The notes under the pieces were generated by a model, which searched no databases, had not been told where the DNA came from, and saw only the letters and a list, made by a program, of their open reading frames with translations. A stretch of DNA of 64,000 nt, taken from NCBI RefSeq assembly GCF_021442385.1, contig NZ_MUZA01000010.1:62001-126000 (forward strand). Reading direction: 5' to 3'. Shown here piece after piece: positions 42,601-50,640 of the stretch; the first letter of the stretch is position 1, and each line of letters begins with the position of its first letter. A program made the translations under genes and the position numbers. Origin of the DNA: Micromonospora sp. MH99 (GTDB taxonomy: Bacteria > Actinomycetota > Actinomycetes > Mycobacteriales > Micromonosporaceae).

Positions 42601-42870
42601 GGCGTCGAGGACGGGCTGCTGCCGCTGCGCTGGCCGGGCTCGACGCCCGACGAGGACGCGGTAGCCGAGGAACGCCGGCTCTTCTTCGTCGGCCTGACCC
42701 GGGCGCAGGACCGGCTGTACGTCAGCCACGCCGCCCGAAGGACCCGACACGGCACCGAACGTGACTGCGCACCCTCGCCGTTCCTGGGCACGATCGACCC
42801 GGGCCTGTTCGAGCGGTTCGGCGAAACCGAACCGCGCCGCCCGAAGGACCGCCAGCTCCGGTTGATCTGA
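39661..42870 (+). CDS. EndoQ-type PHP endonuclease fused to UvrD/PcrA-like helicase
   Basis: A 1069-residue fusion. Residues about 15-430 match EndoQ (TIGR00375): VADLHIHSKYSRACSRDLTL and GTGDFTHP, RFMLSVEISTIY, PAHIWTPWFSA, SNSDAHSPPALG, and a zinc knuckle (RLCGVNW, GGLCPECGKPL). EndoQ cuts 5' of deaminated bases. After an Ala/Lys/Pro linker (about 445-505) comes a superfamily 1A helicase: AGPGTGKTRTL, VDEYQDVDEVQ, GDPDQAIYSFRGAD, LNRNYRS, LHAAKGLEFPVV and RRLFFVGLTRAQDRLY. All motifs look intact. The product probably nicks and unwinds damaged DNA. The start may instead be GTG 39676. Confidence 0.92.
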   Translation: MTGCGVPPFSAVPPGGRSPFVADLHIHSKYSRACSRDLTLPTLGWWARRKGIALLGTGDFTHPAWYDHLTETLRPAEPGLYRLAPEAERDVARRLPPRLAGTTDADAVRFMLSVEISTIYKRDDRTRKVHHLIYLPDLEAVARFNTALGRIGNLGSDGRPILGLDSRDLLEITLEASPDGYLVPAHIWTPWFSALGSKSGFDAIADCYADLAEHIFAVETGLSSDPAMNWRVGSLDGYQLVSNSDAHSPPALGREATVLTAERDYFAVREALRTGDGLAGTIEFFPEEGKYHADGHRLCGVNWSPERTRAAGGLCPECGKPLTVGVLSRIEELADRPDGHRPAHARDVTHLVPLAEILGEINKVGARSKKVEGKLNDLLAALGPELEILTTTPLSDIAQAGGDVLAEGIGRLRRGDVRRVPGYDGEYGVITLFDPAELGTGAGTAQETLFDVPVPAQRRPAEPAAKATAKRPAAAKAEPKRKPVPAPAPPIASPPSPHEPFEPMLSGMEEVGTGLLDRLDAMQRVAASAPGGPLLIVAGPGTGKTRTLTHRIAYLCAELNVFPEHCLAITFTRRAAEELRHRLDGLLGPVAEDVTVGTFHALGLTILRENADAAGLPAGFRIADDGERAAARSEAGDDAASYTALLRKQDLVDLDELVSLPVELLRADRKLVERYRDRWRWIFVDEYQDVDEVQYELLRLLSPADGNLCAIGDPDQAIYSFRGADVGYFLRFSEDFTDARLVRLNRNYRSSAPILAAAVQAIAPSSLVRGRRLDPARLDPEAPLVGRYPAASVAEEADFVVRTVDELVGGLSHRSLDSGRIDGRTTSLSFSDIAVLYRTDAQAAPIVDALTRANIPVQKRSHDRLRDRPGVAAIARELRHADGLAGSLAARVRLAGQVVAERFAVPTLDGAGSTVRPDDVRSAVDLLTPLARRCGDDLEAFLSQLATGAEVDALDPRAEAVTLLTLHAAKGLEFPVVFLVGVEDGLLPLRWPGSTPDEDAVAEERRLFFVGLTRAQDRLYVSHAARRTRHGTERDCAPSPFLGTIDPGLFERFGETEPRRPKDRQLRLI

Positions 42871-42903
42871 GCGAGCCACCGCACGCGCGACACTGACCTG
42901 GGG

Positions 42904-43539
42904 TCAGCTCACGAGCGCGGCCAGCCACGTGCCCGCCAGCAGGGCCGGGCCCAGGGGCAGCAGGGTTTCGCGGCGGACCTTGCGCGCCGCCAGCAGGCCG
43001 AGGACCAGGATCCCGTGCAGCAGATGTGGCAGGAGCAGCCCGGTGAGCAGGGCGTCGCGGCCCAGCCAGCCCAGTGGCAACCCGAGGACGGCGGCGAGTT
43101 TCACGTCCCCGAAGCCGAGCCGGGATCCCGGCAGCAGGGCCAGCAGCACGTGCGCCGCGCCGGAAACCGCCGCACCGACAAGCGCGCCGACCAACCGCCC
43201 GGGAGTGCCGGCCAGCAGGGCCGCGCCGGTCAGGCCACCGAGGGCCAGCAGGAAGGCCGCCGCGACCAGCGGGTCGGGTAACCGCAGACAGGCAAGGTCG
43301 ACCACGGCCAGCACCAACCCCACCGCCGCCACCGCGAGGAGGACCGGCAGCGCCGGATCGTCACCCTGGGCGACGGCGAGCCCCAGGAACAGCGCGGCCG
43401 CCAACGGCGGACAGAGCCAGGCCCGCGCGTCGCGTCGAGGCCGCGCCGGCAGGGTCGTGAAGCGCCGGGCCACCGGGGGTACGACGAATCCGACCATCCC
43501 ACCGAGCAACGCCACCCCCACCAGCGCCGCTGCCGACAT
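42904..43539 (-). CDS. Prepilin peptidase (A24 family)
   Basis: A 211-residue membrane protein with six or seven helices. The two catalytic aspartates lie in VDLACLRLPD and GFGDVKLAA, the A24 aspartyl-protease motifs of TadV/PilD-type prepilin peptidases. There is no N-terminal methylase domain, so it is the short form. No pilin or secretion genes are in the window. It is co-directional with and immediately downstream of the EamA transporter gene (10 bp gap). Confidence 0.9.
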   Translation of the reverse strand: MSAAALVGVALLGGMVGFVVPPVARRFTTLPARPRRDARAWLCPPLAAALFLGLAVAQGDDPALPVLLAVAAVGLVLAVVDLACLRLPDPLVAAAFLLALGGLTGAALLAGTPGRLVGALVGAAVSGAAHVLLALLPGSRLGFGDVKLAAVLGLPLGWLGRDALLTGLLLPHLLHGILVLGLLAARKVRRETLLPLGPALLAGTWLAALVS

Positions 43540-43549
43540 GGGCCGGACG

Positions 43550-44602
43550 CTACCGGCGGTCGCCCGTCCGCGCCGTCCCCGATCGCGATCCCGCGCCCGT
43601 TCGGCGCGAGCGTTCCGCGCCTGTCCGACCCGGGCGTTCCGTGCCCTTGCGGCGCGGGCGTTCCGTGCTCACCACCAGGGCCACCCCGGCGACGATGACC
43701 GCCCCGCCGAGCAGCACCCGCGGGGTGATCGGCTCGGCCACCAGCAGCGCCCCGAGCGCCACCGCGACCGCCGGGTTCACGTAGGCGTACGTCGAGACCA
43801 GCGAGATCGGCGCGTTCTGCAGCAGCCAGACGTACGCGGTGAAGGCCACCAGCGAGCCGGCCACCATGAGGTAGCCCAACGCCAGCCAGGACCGGGTGCT
43901 GACCGCCGCCGGGTGGAACTCGCTCAGCTCGCCCCGGCCGGCGGCGACAACTGCCAGCGCCACCGCGCCGGCCACCATCTGGTACACCGTGCCGACGAAC
44001 GGGTCGGCGGGCACCCCGATCCGTCCCGACAGGAACGACCCGACCGACCACGCGACGGCCCCCGCCACCACCGTCAGCGCGCCGACCAGCGGCACCGCGT
44101 CCGCGCTGCCGGCGGGCAGCACCAGCAGGACCAGACCGACGAAGCCGAACGTGACCCCCGCGAACGTCCAGACTCCGGGCCGGTCACCGGTGGAGGAGCG
44201 CAGCAGCACCACGAGCAGCGGCACTGTCGCCACCAGCAGCGCCGCGATCCCGGACGGCACCGCCACCCCGGGCGGCCCGGACTCGGCGAGCACCACCAGG
44301 CCGTTGCCACCGGCGAGCAGGAGCACACCGACCAGCGCGGCGGAGCCGAGCTGCCGACGCTGCACGCGAAGCGCGCCCGGCCCTCGGCGCAACCGCAGCA
44401 CCACCGCCAGCACGACGCCGGCGACGGCGAACCGCAGGGCGGCCGACAGCAGCGGCGGCATCGTCTCCACCGCGACCCGGATGGCCAGATAGGTCGAACC
44501 CCACAGCAGGTAGACCACGATCAACGCGGTCCAGACCAGGGTGGGCGCGGCGGCGGCGCGGCGGCCGGGCAGGGCGGCGGCGCTCGGTGAAGATGAGCTC
44601 AT
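43550..44602 (-). CDS. EamA/DMT-family drug/metabolite transporter
   Basis: A 350-residue inner-membrane protein with ten helices in two EamA repeats; the first starts LVWTALIVVYLLWGSTYLAIRVAVE (two blocks) and the second at GALTVVAGAVAWSVGSFLSGR. It probably exports or imports a small metabolite; substrate unknown. The last 45 residues form an Arg/Gly/Thr-rich tail encoded by three 24-bp units (GCGTTCCG at 43610, 43634 and 43658), unusual for the family. The start at 44602 gives a Ser/Ala-rich leader before helix 1. Confidence 0.9.
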   Translation of the reverse strand: MSSSSPSAAALPGRRAAAAPTLVWTALIVVYLLWGSTYLAIRVAVETMPPLLSAALRFAVAGVVLAVVLRLRRGPGALRVQRRQLGSAALVGVLLLAGGNGLVVLAESGPPGVAVPSGIAALLVATVPLLVVLLRSSTGDRPGVWTFAGVTFGFVGLVLLVLPAGSADAVPLVGALTVVAGAVAWSVGSFLSGRIGVPADPFVGTVYQMVAGAVALAVVAAGRGELSEFHPAAVSTRSWLALGYLMVAGSLVAFTAYVWLLQNAPISLVSTYAYVNPAVAVALGALLVAEPITPRVLLGGAVIVAGVALVVSTERPRRKGTERPGRTGAERSRRTGAGSRSGTARTGDRR

Positions 44603-44683
44603 CGGTGGACCACGCTACGGTGACCTCGGAGTCGGCGTCGCGCATTGGTGGCCGGCCTCTCACCACTCGTGCAGGAGGGCGGC

Positions 44684-45562
44684 ATGACGAACTACGGACC
44701 ACCGGGTGAGGGCTATCGAGGCCCGTGGCGTGGGCAACGGCCCGACGAGACGCCCGGCCGGCCGCCGCAGCAGCCCTACCCGCCCGGCCCGGAGCCCTAC
44801 CCGCCGACGGTTCAGTCCTACCCGCCCGCCCCTGCGGAGCGCCCCGGGTCCTACGGCGACGGTCCGTACGGCGGCGAACCGGCGAGGCCCTACGGTGGCG
44901 GCCCCTCGTACGGCGGCGAGCGCGGGGCACCGTACGGGGCTGAGCCGTCCGGTGCGCCCTACGGCGGCGGACGGTACGGCGGGGAGACCGAGGCGCCGTA
45001 CGGTGGCGCGTACCGGCCGGCCGAGGCGCATCCCCCGTACGGCGGGGAGCCGTACCGGCCCGACGACGGCCCGTACGGCGGTGACCCCGCACCCGTCCCG
45101 CCCCGACGCGGCAGAGGGCCGCTGATCGCTGTGGTGGCCGTCGTGGTGGTGCTGGCGCTGGCCGGTGGCGGCGCGTACTGGTTCCTCGGCCGGTCCGATG
45201 ACCCTGCCGCTCCGGTGGCCGCGCCGACCGGTTCGGCAGGTGTCGGGGCGCCGAGCGCGGCCGGGACCGAGCCGGCCGAGCCGGCGCCGAGCGCCGCCGC
45301 GCCGGAGTCGTCGGCCGACCCGCGGTTCGTCAAGGTCGGCCAGTGCGTGCGCAACGACGGGACGGCCGGCGGCAAGCCCAAGCTGCTGATCAGCGGCTGC
45401 ACGGCGAAGTCGTACGAGGTGCTGCGCCGGATCGACGGCGCGACCAGTGGCGAACGCGACGCCGAGGCGAAGTGCGCCAAGGTCGAGGGCTACACCAACT
45501 GGTACTTCTTCGACAGCGAGCTGGACACCCTCGACTTCGTCCTCTGCCTGAAGCAGCGCTGA
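44684..45562 (+). CDS. LppU-like protein with disordered YGG-rich N-terminus (copy 1)
   Basis: A 292-residue type II membrane protein. Residues 1-145 are low-complexity, rich in Gly/Pro/Tyr with repeated PYGGE units. One transmembrane helix (about 147-170, LIAVVAVVVVLALAGGGAYW) is followed by an Ala/Pro/Glu linker. The extracellular C-terminal domain (about 215-292) has VGQCVRNDG, ISGCTAKSYEVLRRI, AKCAKVEGY and DFVLCLKQR. That four-cysteine pattern matches LppU/SCO3897-type domains. ATG 44684 has GGAGGG before it. A related gene follows 21 bp downstream. Function unknown. Confidence 0.82.
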   Translation: MTNYGPPGEGYRGPWRGQRPDETPGRPPQQPYPPGPEPYPPTVQSYPPAPAERPGSYGDGPYGGEPARPYGGGPSYGGERGAPYGAEPSGAPYGGGRYGGETEAPYGGAYRPAEAHPPYGGEPYRPDDGPYGGDPAPVPPRRGRGPLIAVVAVVVVLALAGGGAYWFLGRSDDPAAPVAAPTGSAGVGAPSAAGTEPAEPAPSAAAPESSADPRFVKVGQCVRNDGTAGGKPKLLISGCTAKSYEVLRRIDGATSGERDAEAKCAKVEGYTNWYFFDSELDTLDFVLCLKQR

Positions 45563-45583
45563 CCACCCACCCCTGGGGATGAG

Positions 45584-46351
45584 ATGACGACCAACGGACC
45601 ATCGGGTTCCGGGCAGCCGGACGACCCGTACCAACGCCCGCCGATCGGGCCCGACGGCCCGTCCCCGGTCGACCCGACCGTCCCCCAGTGGGGCCCGCCG
45701 CCACCGCAGCCACCGCAGTGGGACGCGCCGCCACCGCAGCCACCGCAGTGGGGTCCGCCACCGCAGCCGGCGCAGTGGGGCCCGCCGCCGCAGCCCTCGG
45801 AGTGGGACGCGCCGCCGGGGCCGTTCCCACCCGCCGGGCCCGGCCCCGGCCAGCCGGCGGCGCCGTGGCCTGCGCAGGTGCCCGGCGGGTACCCGATGCC
45901 GCCTGCCCCGCCGGCGAAGAGGAACGGCGGCAAGATCGCCCTCATCGTCGCGCTGGTGGTCCTGCTCCTGGTCTGCCCGTGCCTCGGTCTCTTCGGCTGG
46001 GCGGCGTTGAAGGCCGCCGACAGCGACAGCGACTCTGCCGCGCCAGCTCCGTCGCTGAGCGTCCCCGTCGTCCCGCCGGGCCTGCCCAGCGACGCCCCGA
46101 GCCCCGTCCTGCCGTCCCCGGACGAGGAGGAGTTCGCCAAGGGGGACTGCGTGGTCAACGACGGCAGCGAGGACGACGCGGACCTGCGCAAGGTGCCGTG
46201 TGGCCCGAACACCTACCAGGTGCTGCTGCGCATCCCGGCGACCACTGACGGGGACCGGTGCGCGACGCTCGCACCGCAGGCGACCGCGAACTACGTGCAC
46301 GACAACGCGATCGACGTGTTCGACTACGTGCTCTGCCTGAAGAAGCGGTAA
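45584..46351 (+). CDS. LppU-like protein with PQW-repeat N-terminus (copy 2)
   Basis: A 255-residue paralogue of the gene before it. The cytoplasmic tail has five PQW/AQW/SEW-(G/D)-x-PPP repeats encoded by near-identical 30-bp units (about 45690-45810). A Cys-containing transmembrane helix (IALIVALVVLLLVCPCLGLF) leads to a shorter linker and the same C-terminal domain: KGDCVVNDG, KVPCGPNTYQVLLRI, DRCATLAP and DYVLCLKKR. Both genes probably form one transcript ended by the hairpin at 46361. Function unknown. Confidence 0.82.
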   Translation: MTTNGPSGSGQPDDPYQRPPIGPDGPSPVDPTVPQWGPPPPQPPQWDAPPPQPPQWGPPPQPAQWGPPPQPSEWDAPPGPFPPAGPGPGQPAAPWPAQVPGGYPMPPAPPAKRNGGKIALIVALVVLLLVCPCLGLFGWAALKAADSDSDSAAPAPSLSVPVVPPGLPSDAPSPVLPSPDEEEFAKGDCVVNDGSEDDADLRKVPCGPNTYQVLLRIPATTDGDRCATLAPQATANYVHDNAIDVFDYVLCLKKR

Positions 46352-46360
46352 CCCTCACGG

Positions 46361-46402
46361 AAACTAGGGCTGTCTAGCGTGGACGCTAGACAGCCCTAGT
46401 TT
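46361..46402. terminator. Perfect 20-bp hairpin terminator with a two-base turn
   Basis: 46361-46380 is the exact reverse complement of 46383-46402, separated only by GG, and is followed by TTTTG across the arm end. It closes the LppU pair. It contains four CTAG tetramers. Confidence 0.85.
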
Positions 46403-46446
46403 TGTCTCGACGGTCGCAACACGCCGGTAGCCTCATCTATCCATAT

Positions 46447-46462
46447 CTAGCTTCGCAGCTAG
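46447..46462. promoter_or_regulatory. CTAGCT-TCGC-AGCTAG palindrome before the ATPase gene
   Basis: Perfect 6-bp arms around TCGC, 23 bp upstream of the ATPase start, in an AT-richer promoter-like stretch (ATCTATCCATATCTAG). It could be an operator or a 5' UTR hairpin. Confidence 0.45.
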
Positions 46463-46484
46463 AGGGCCCGATACTCTGCGATGC

Positions 46485-47726
46485 GTGGATCCGGTCCGCA
46501 ATCCGTACGCCCCCGGCGCCGGGCAGCGCCCGCCCGAACTCGCCGGGCGGGGGCGGGAGCTGGACGTCTTCGACATCGTGCTGGAACGCATCGCCCGCGG
46601 TCGCCCCGAACGCAGCCTCATGCTCACCGGCCTGCGCGGCGTCGGTAAGACGGTCCTGCTCAACACCCTGCGTTCCCAGGCGATCAACCGACTCTGGGGC
46701 AGCGGCAAGATCGAGGCCCGGCCAGACCAGTCACTGCGCCGGCCGGTCGCCGCCGCGTTGCACATGGCGATCCGCGAACTCGCCCCCCGGCACCGCGCTC
46801 CGGACCGGATCGACGCCTTCCTCGGGGTGCTCAAGGCGTTCGCCCAGCGGTCCACAACGACCGGCCGCGCCGGGGCACCGTCGAAGCTGCGCGACCGGTG
46901 GCAACCCGGCATCGACGTGCCCGCCGCCAGTGGCCGGGCCGACTCCGGCGACATCGAGATCGACCTGGTCGAGCTGTTCACCGACGCCGCCGCCGTGGCC
47001 AGTGACGTGGGCACCGGCGTCGCGCTCTTCATCGACGAGATGCAGGACCTCGGCCCGGAGGACGTCTCCGCGCTCTGCGCCGCCTGCCACGAACTGTCCC
47101 AGATCGGCGCCCCGCTGATCGTCGTCGGCGCCGGGCTGCCACACCTGCCGGCCGTGCTGAGCGCCGCGAAGTCGTACTCGGAACGGCTCTTCCGCTACCA
47201 GCGCATCGACCGGCTCGATCGGATCGCCGCCGACCAGGCGCTCTGCGCGCCGGCCGAGCGCGAGGAGGTGGAGTACGAGCAGAAGGCACTCGACCTGCTC
47301 TACGAGAAGTCCGGTGGCTACCCGTACTTCGTCCAGGCGTACGGGAAGGCGACCTGGGATCATGCGCCACGGTCGCCGATCACCGCCGCCGACGTCCGGG
47401 TCGCCGCCCCCGAGGCCGAGGCCGAGCTGGCGGTCGGCTTCTTCGGCTCCCGGTTCGAGCGGGCCACTCCGGCCGAGCGCGAGTACATGCGGGCGATGGC
47501 CACGCTGTCCCTGGTGGAGGGCGAGTCCGGTGCCGCGGTCCGCGACGACATGGACGCCGCGGTGCCCACCTCCGAGATCGCCCGCGCTCTCGGCCGGAAA
47601 CCGGCCAGCCTGTCCCCGGCCCGCGACGCGCTGATCAAGAAGGGGCTCATCTACTCCGGTGAACGGGGCACGGTGGCCTTCACCGTTCCGCACTTCGGCC
47701 GGTACCTGCGCACCCAGCCAACCTGA
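46485..47726 (+). CDS. AAA ATP-binding protein with C-terminal winged helix (Orc1/Cdc6-like layout)
   Basis: A 413-residue soluble protein. The Walker A motif GLRGVGKTVLL and Walker B VALFIDEMQDL are intact. The sensor region (APLIVVGAGLPHLPAV) and a lid (YLFEKSGGYPYFVQ-like, here YEKSGGYPYFVQAYG) follow. The end (PTSEIARALGRKPASLSPAR...LIKKGLIYSGERG) is a winged helix. The fold order is that of archaeal-type AAA ATPases related to Orc1/Cdc6, common as single genes in actinomycetes. Its partner and role are unknown. GTG 46485 gives the usual MDPVRNPYAPG start. Confidence 0.85.
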   Translation: MDPVRNPYAPGAGQRPPELAGRGRELDVFDIVLERIARGRPERSLMLTGLRGVGKTVLLNTLRSQAINRLWGSGKIEARPDQSLRRPVAAALHMAIRELAPRHRAPDRIDAFLGVLKAFAQRSTTTGRAGAPSKLRDRWQPGIDVPAASGRADSGDIEIDLVELFTDAAAVASDVGTGVALFIDEMQDLGPEDVSALCAACHELSQIGAPLIVVGAGLPHLPAVLSAAKSYSERLFRYQRIDRLDRIAADQALCAPAEREEVEYEQKALDLLYEKSGGYPYFVQAYGKATWDHAPRSPITAADVRVAAPEAEAELAVGFFGSRFERATPAEREYMRAMATLSLVEGESGAAVRDDMDAAVPTSEIARALGRKPASLSPARDALIKKGLIYSGERGTVAFTVPHFGRYLRTQPT

Positions 47727-47747
47727 CCGCCGCGCCCGCAGTCGCCT

Positions 47748-48296
47748 TCAGACCCTCGACCAGGGCGCCGGGAAGACCACCTCGCCGCGCGGCGGCGGAC
47801 CCTCCTCACTGGTCGACGGTGGCAGCACCAGCGCCTGCCAGGGCTCCCCGAGCCCGGCCCACGGGCTGGTGAGGCCCAGCTCCGCGGCCGGCCCGAAGCC
47901 GAAGCGGCGATAGAAGGCCGGGGCACCGAGGACCACGACCAGCCGCTCGCTCAGCTCGGTGGCGGCGTCCAGAGCGGCCTGCACCACGGCGCTGCCGTGC
48001 CCGACCCGCTGCCGGTGCGGCGCGACCGCCACCGGCCCGAGCGCCAGGGCGGGCGCGACGGCACCGCGATCGGGTCGCACCCGCACCCGGGTGAGCAGCG
48101 AGTATCCGACCACCTCGCCGCCGTACTCGGCGACCATTGCCAGCTCGGGCAGCCAGGCGTCGGTGCCGCGCAGGTCATCGACCAGCCCCACCTCCGGCGG
48201 CGTCTGCACCTCCGGGCGGGCGAACGCCGAGGCCAGCACCCGACGCACCGGGCCGGCGTCGGCCGGGCCTTCGGGGCGGAGCCGCAGCGTCGTCAC
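47748..48296 (-). CDS. GNAT family N-acetyltransferase
   Basis: About 182 residues. TLRLRPEGPADAGPVRRVLASAF opens the GNAT fold, and ALGPVAVAPHRQRVGHGSAVV is the acetyl-CoA-binding motif A. VVVLGAPAFYRRFGFGPA is motif B, shared with YhbS-type N-acetyltransferases. It acetylates an unknown small molecule or protein. GTG 48296 starts the domain directly; the frame is open to 48404. It converges on the ATPase gene. Confidence 0.88.
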   Translation of the reverse strand: MTTLRLRPEGPADAGPVRRVLASAFARPEVQTPPEVGLVDDLRGTDAWLPELAMVAEYGGEVVGYSLLTRVRVRPDRGAVAPALALGPVAVAPHRQRVGHGSAVVQAALDAATELSERLVVVLGAPAFYRRFGFGPAAELGLTSPWAGLGEPWQALVLPPSTSEEGPPPRGEVVFPAPWSRV

Positions 48297-48430
48297 CCGC
48301 GCGACGTTACCCGTGACAGCCTGTCCATCAGCGATGGTCGCTCGAATCGGCGTGGCGTACGTGCACACCGACCGATCCGGATCCGGCGGTTGCCGGGGTA
48401 GCAAACGCCCCGACGGGGTATGACTGATCC

Positions 48431-48976
48431 ATGACGCCCGTACGCTCCCTCGCCCGCGCCATGCTGAGCGGCATCTTCGTGGTCAGCGGGTACCGCAACT
48501 TCCGCAACCCCCACCGGCTCGCGGAGACCGCCAAGCCGGTCACCGACCGGGTCGCGCCGCTCCTGCAGAAGGCGCACCCGAACTTCCCCACCGAGACCGA
48601 GACGTTGATCCGCCTCAACGCGGCGGTGCAGGTCGGTGCCGGGCTGATGCTGGCCACCGGGCGGTTCAGCCGGCCCGCCGCGCTGGTCCTCGCCGGGACG
48701 CTGGTGCCGGTGACCCTCGCCGGGCACCCGTTCTGGAACAACGACGACCCGATCGCCAAGAACAACAACGAGATACACACCCTGAAGAATCTCGGGCTCT
48801 TCGGCGGCCTCCTGCTCGCCGCCGCCGACACCGGTGGCAAGCCGGGAATCCGCTGGCGTACGGGTCACCGCATCGGCCACTCTCGACGTTCCATGCAGCG
48901 CGCCGTCCGCACCGCCCGCCGCGAGGCCCGGATCGCCGTCCGGTCAGCGGCCACCGCGCGTCGACTCCCCGGCTGA
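48431..48976 (+). CDS. DoxX family membrane protein
   Basis: A 181-residue protein with four helices; ARAMLSGIFVVSGYRNFRNP at the start and GHPFWNNDDPIAKNNNEIHTLKNLGLFGGLL (two blocks) are DoxX hallmarks. Members are linked to thiosulfate oxidation or membrane redox protection in actinobacteria, but the function here is unknown. The C-terminal 45 residues are strongly basic (RRSMQRAVRTARREARIAVR), an unusual tail that may sit on the membrane or nucleic acid. Confidence 0.85.
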   Translation: MTPVRSLARAMLSGIFVVSGYRNFRNPHRLAETAKPVTDRVAPLLQKAHPNFPTETETLIRLNAAVQVGAGLMLATGRFSRPAALVLAGTLVPVTLAGHPFWNNDDPIAKNNNEIHTLKNLGLFGGLLLAAADTGGKPGIRWRTGHRIGHSRRSMQRAVRTARREARIAVRSAATARRLPG

Positions 48977-49190
48977 CCTGCCTCGATCTGCGTCGGTGTC
49001 ACCCCCACCCCCGCTAAGGCCACGAATTACCTGAACCACCCGGTAGGCGTTAACGCGGTGGAAATGTCAAAAACATGTGTGGGATCGGACACGGTCGCAT
49101 AACGCGGGAGGCACTGACGTGAGGCGCCGTTCTAGGCTCCGTGCAGGACCTGGACGGGTAGGACGACCTTGGTACGGGGGTGGCCACGCC

Positions 49191-50636
49191 ATGCCGACGA
49201 CTGTCGGTAGACGGGCGGACCGCCTCGCCCCAGTTCAACGCATGACGCGGGGGATCGATCGCAGGAACGTCGTACGGGGCGCCATCGTGGCCGCCGTCGC
49301 CTATGCCGCATGGCTCGCCATCGGTGAGTTTGGGCGACCGTACAACTTCTTCGACATGAAGATCTACCACGGTGCGGTGGTGTGGTGGGCGAGCGGTCAT
49401 GAGCTCTACGAGTTCATCGCGCCCGGCACCACGCTCGGCTTCACCTACCCACCGTTCGCCGGGCTCGTCATGCTGCCCATGGCGCAGCTGCCGATCGACG
49501 CGGCGGGGATGGTCAACGCCCTCGCCAGCATCGCGGCGCTGACGCTGGTGCTGGCCGGCCTGCTACGCCCCATCGTGGACCGGCTGGCCTGGCCACTGTG
49601 GTTCACCGTGGCGCTGGCGGTGCCGCTGGCGCTCGCCATCGAGCCCAGCCGGGAGACGCTCGGCTACGGCCAGGTCAACCTCCTGCTGTTCGCACTGATC
49701 ATGGCGGATCTGATCGGGCTGCGGTGGCGCTCGCGCCGAGGCACCCACTACGCCGCGACCGACGGCCCGCTGCTGCGCTTCCTCTACGGTGGCGCCTGGG
49801 CGGGCGCCGGTATCGGCCTGGCCACGGCGGTGAAGCTCACTCCCGCGCTGTTCATCGCCTACCTGCTGATCACCCGCCAGTGGCGGGTGGCGGCCACCGC
49901 GATCGGCACCACTATCGGCGTGACGATCGGGACCTTCGCGATCGTCGGCGACGAGTCGCGGACGTACTTCGGCAGCGTGCTCTGGCAGACCGAGCGTGTC
50001 GGCGCCGCCGACATGACGCCGAACCAGTCGCTCGCCGGCCTGTTGGCCCGGCTGTACGACTCGATCGAGACCCCCGGGCTGCTCTGGCTCGCCTTCTCGG
50101 TGCTGATCCTGGCGGTGGGTCTGTCCCGGGCCGCCAGCTCACGCGCCGACGGTGACGAGCTGACCGCGTTCACGCTGGTCGGCCTGACCGCCAACGTGAT
50201 CAGCCCGATCTCCTGGACGCACCACCTCGTCTGGGTGATCCCGGCGATCATCGTGCTGGCCGACGCCGCCGTCCGTCGACGGGAGGCGAGCAGGGGTCTG
50301 GGGCAGCGCACCGGTCAGGGCGCGGCGTTCGGTGGCCTGAGCGGGCTCAACGGTCTTCGCCCGCCGATCTGGTATCCGACGCTTACCGGGTTCCGGCACG
50401 GTGTCGCCGCCCTCGGCCTCTACCTGCTGTTCCTGATCTCCCCCATCTGGCCGTACGAGCACCAACTGCCGGAGGTGTCGCACTACCAGGACGGTCTGTT
50501 CGGGGCGCTGATGGAGAACTCGCTGGCCCTCGCGCTGATCGTGCTGGTCGCGGCGCTGCCCTGGCGGCCCGGCGCCGAGCCGGCGTTCTACGGCGAACGG
50601 CTCGCCCGTGCCGTGGCGGTCAACGGCCGCCGCTGA
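49191..50636 (+). CDS. GT87-family polyprenyl-phosphate-mannose-type glycosyltransferase
   Basis: A 481-residue multi-pass membrane protein with about ten helices. An extracytoplasmic loop after helix 1 holds FFDMKIYHGAVVWWASGHELYEF with the acidic residue typical of GT-C enzymes. TYPPFAGLVMLPMAQLP, GYGQVNLLLFALIMADL and the ATAVKLTPALFIAYLL segment follow the GT87/DUF2029 pattern of alpha-mannosyltransferases such as PimE. It likely elongates a lipoglycan. ATG 49191 or 49242. A second GT87 gene is at 59948. Confidence 0.88.
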   Translation: MPTTVGRRADRLAPVQRMTRGIDRRNVVRGAIVAAVAYAAWLAIGEFGRPYNFFDMKIYHGAVVWWASGHELYEFIAPGTTLGFTYPPFAGLVMLPMAQLPIDAAGMVNALASIAALTLVLAGLLRPIVDRLAWPLWFTVALAVPLALAIEPSRETLGYGQVNLLLFALIMADLIGLRWRSRRGTHYAATDGPLLRFLYGGAWAGAGIGLATAVKLTPALFIAYLLITRQWRVAATAIGTTIGVTIGTFAIVGDESRTYFGSVLWQTERVGAADMTPNQSLAGLLARLYDSIETPGLLWLAFSVLILAVGLSRAASSRADGDELTAFTLVGLTANVISPISWTHHLVWVIPAIIVLADAAVRRREASRGLGQRTGQGAAFGGLSGLNGLRPPIWYPTLTGFRHGVAALGLYLLFLISPIWPYEHQLPEVSHYQDGLFGALMENSLALALIVLVAALPWRPGAEPAFYGERLARAVAVNGRR

Positions 50637-50640
50637 GCGG

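Noticed and set aside
41146..42879. 577-codon minus-strand open frame
   Set aside because: Antisense to the helicase motifs of the EndoQ-UvrD gene; composition is that of an antisense shadow.
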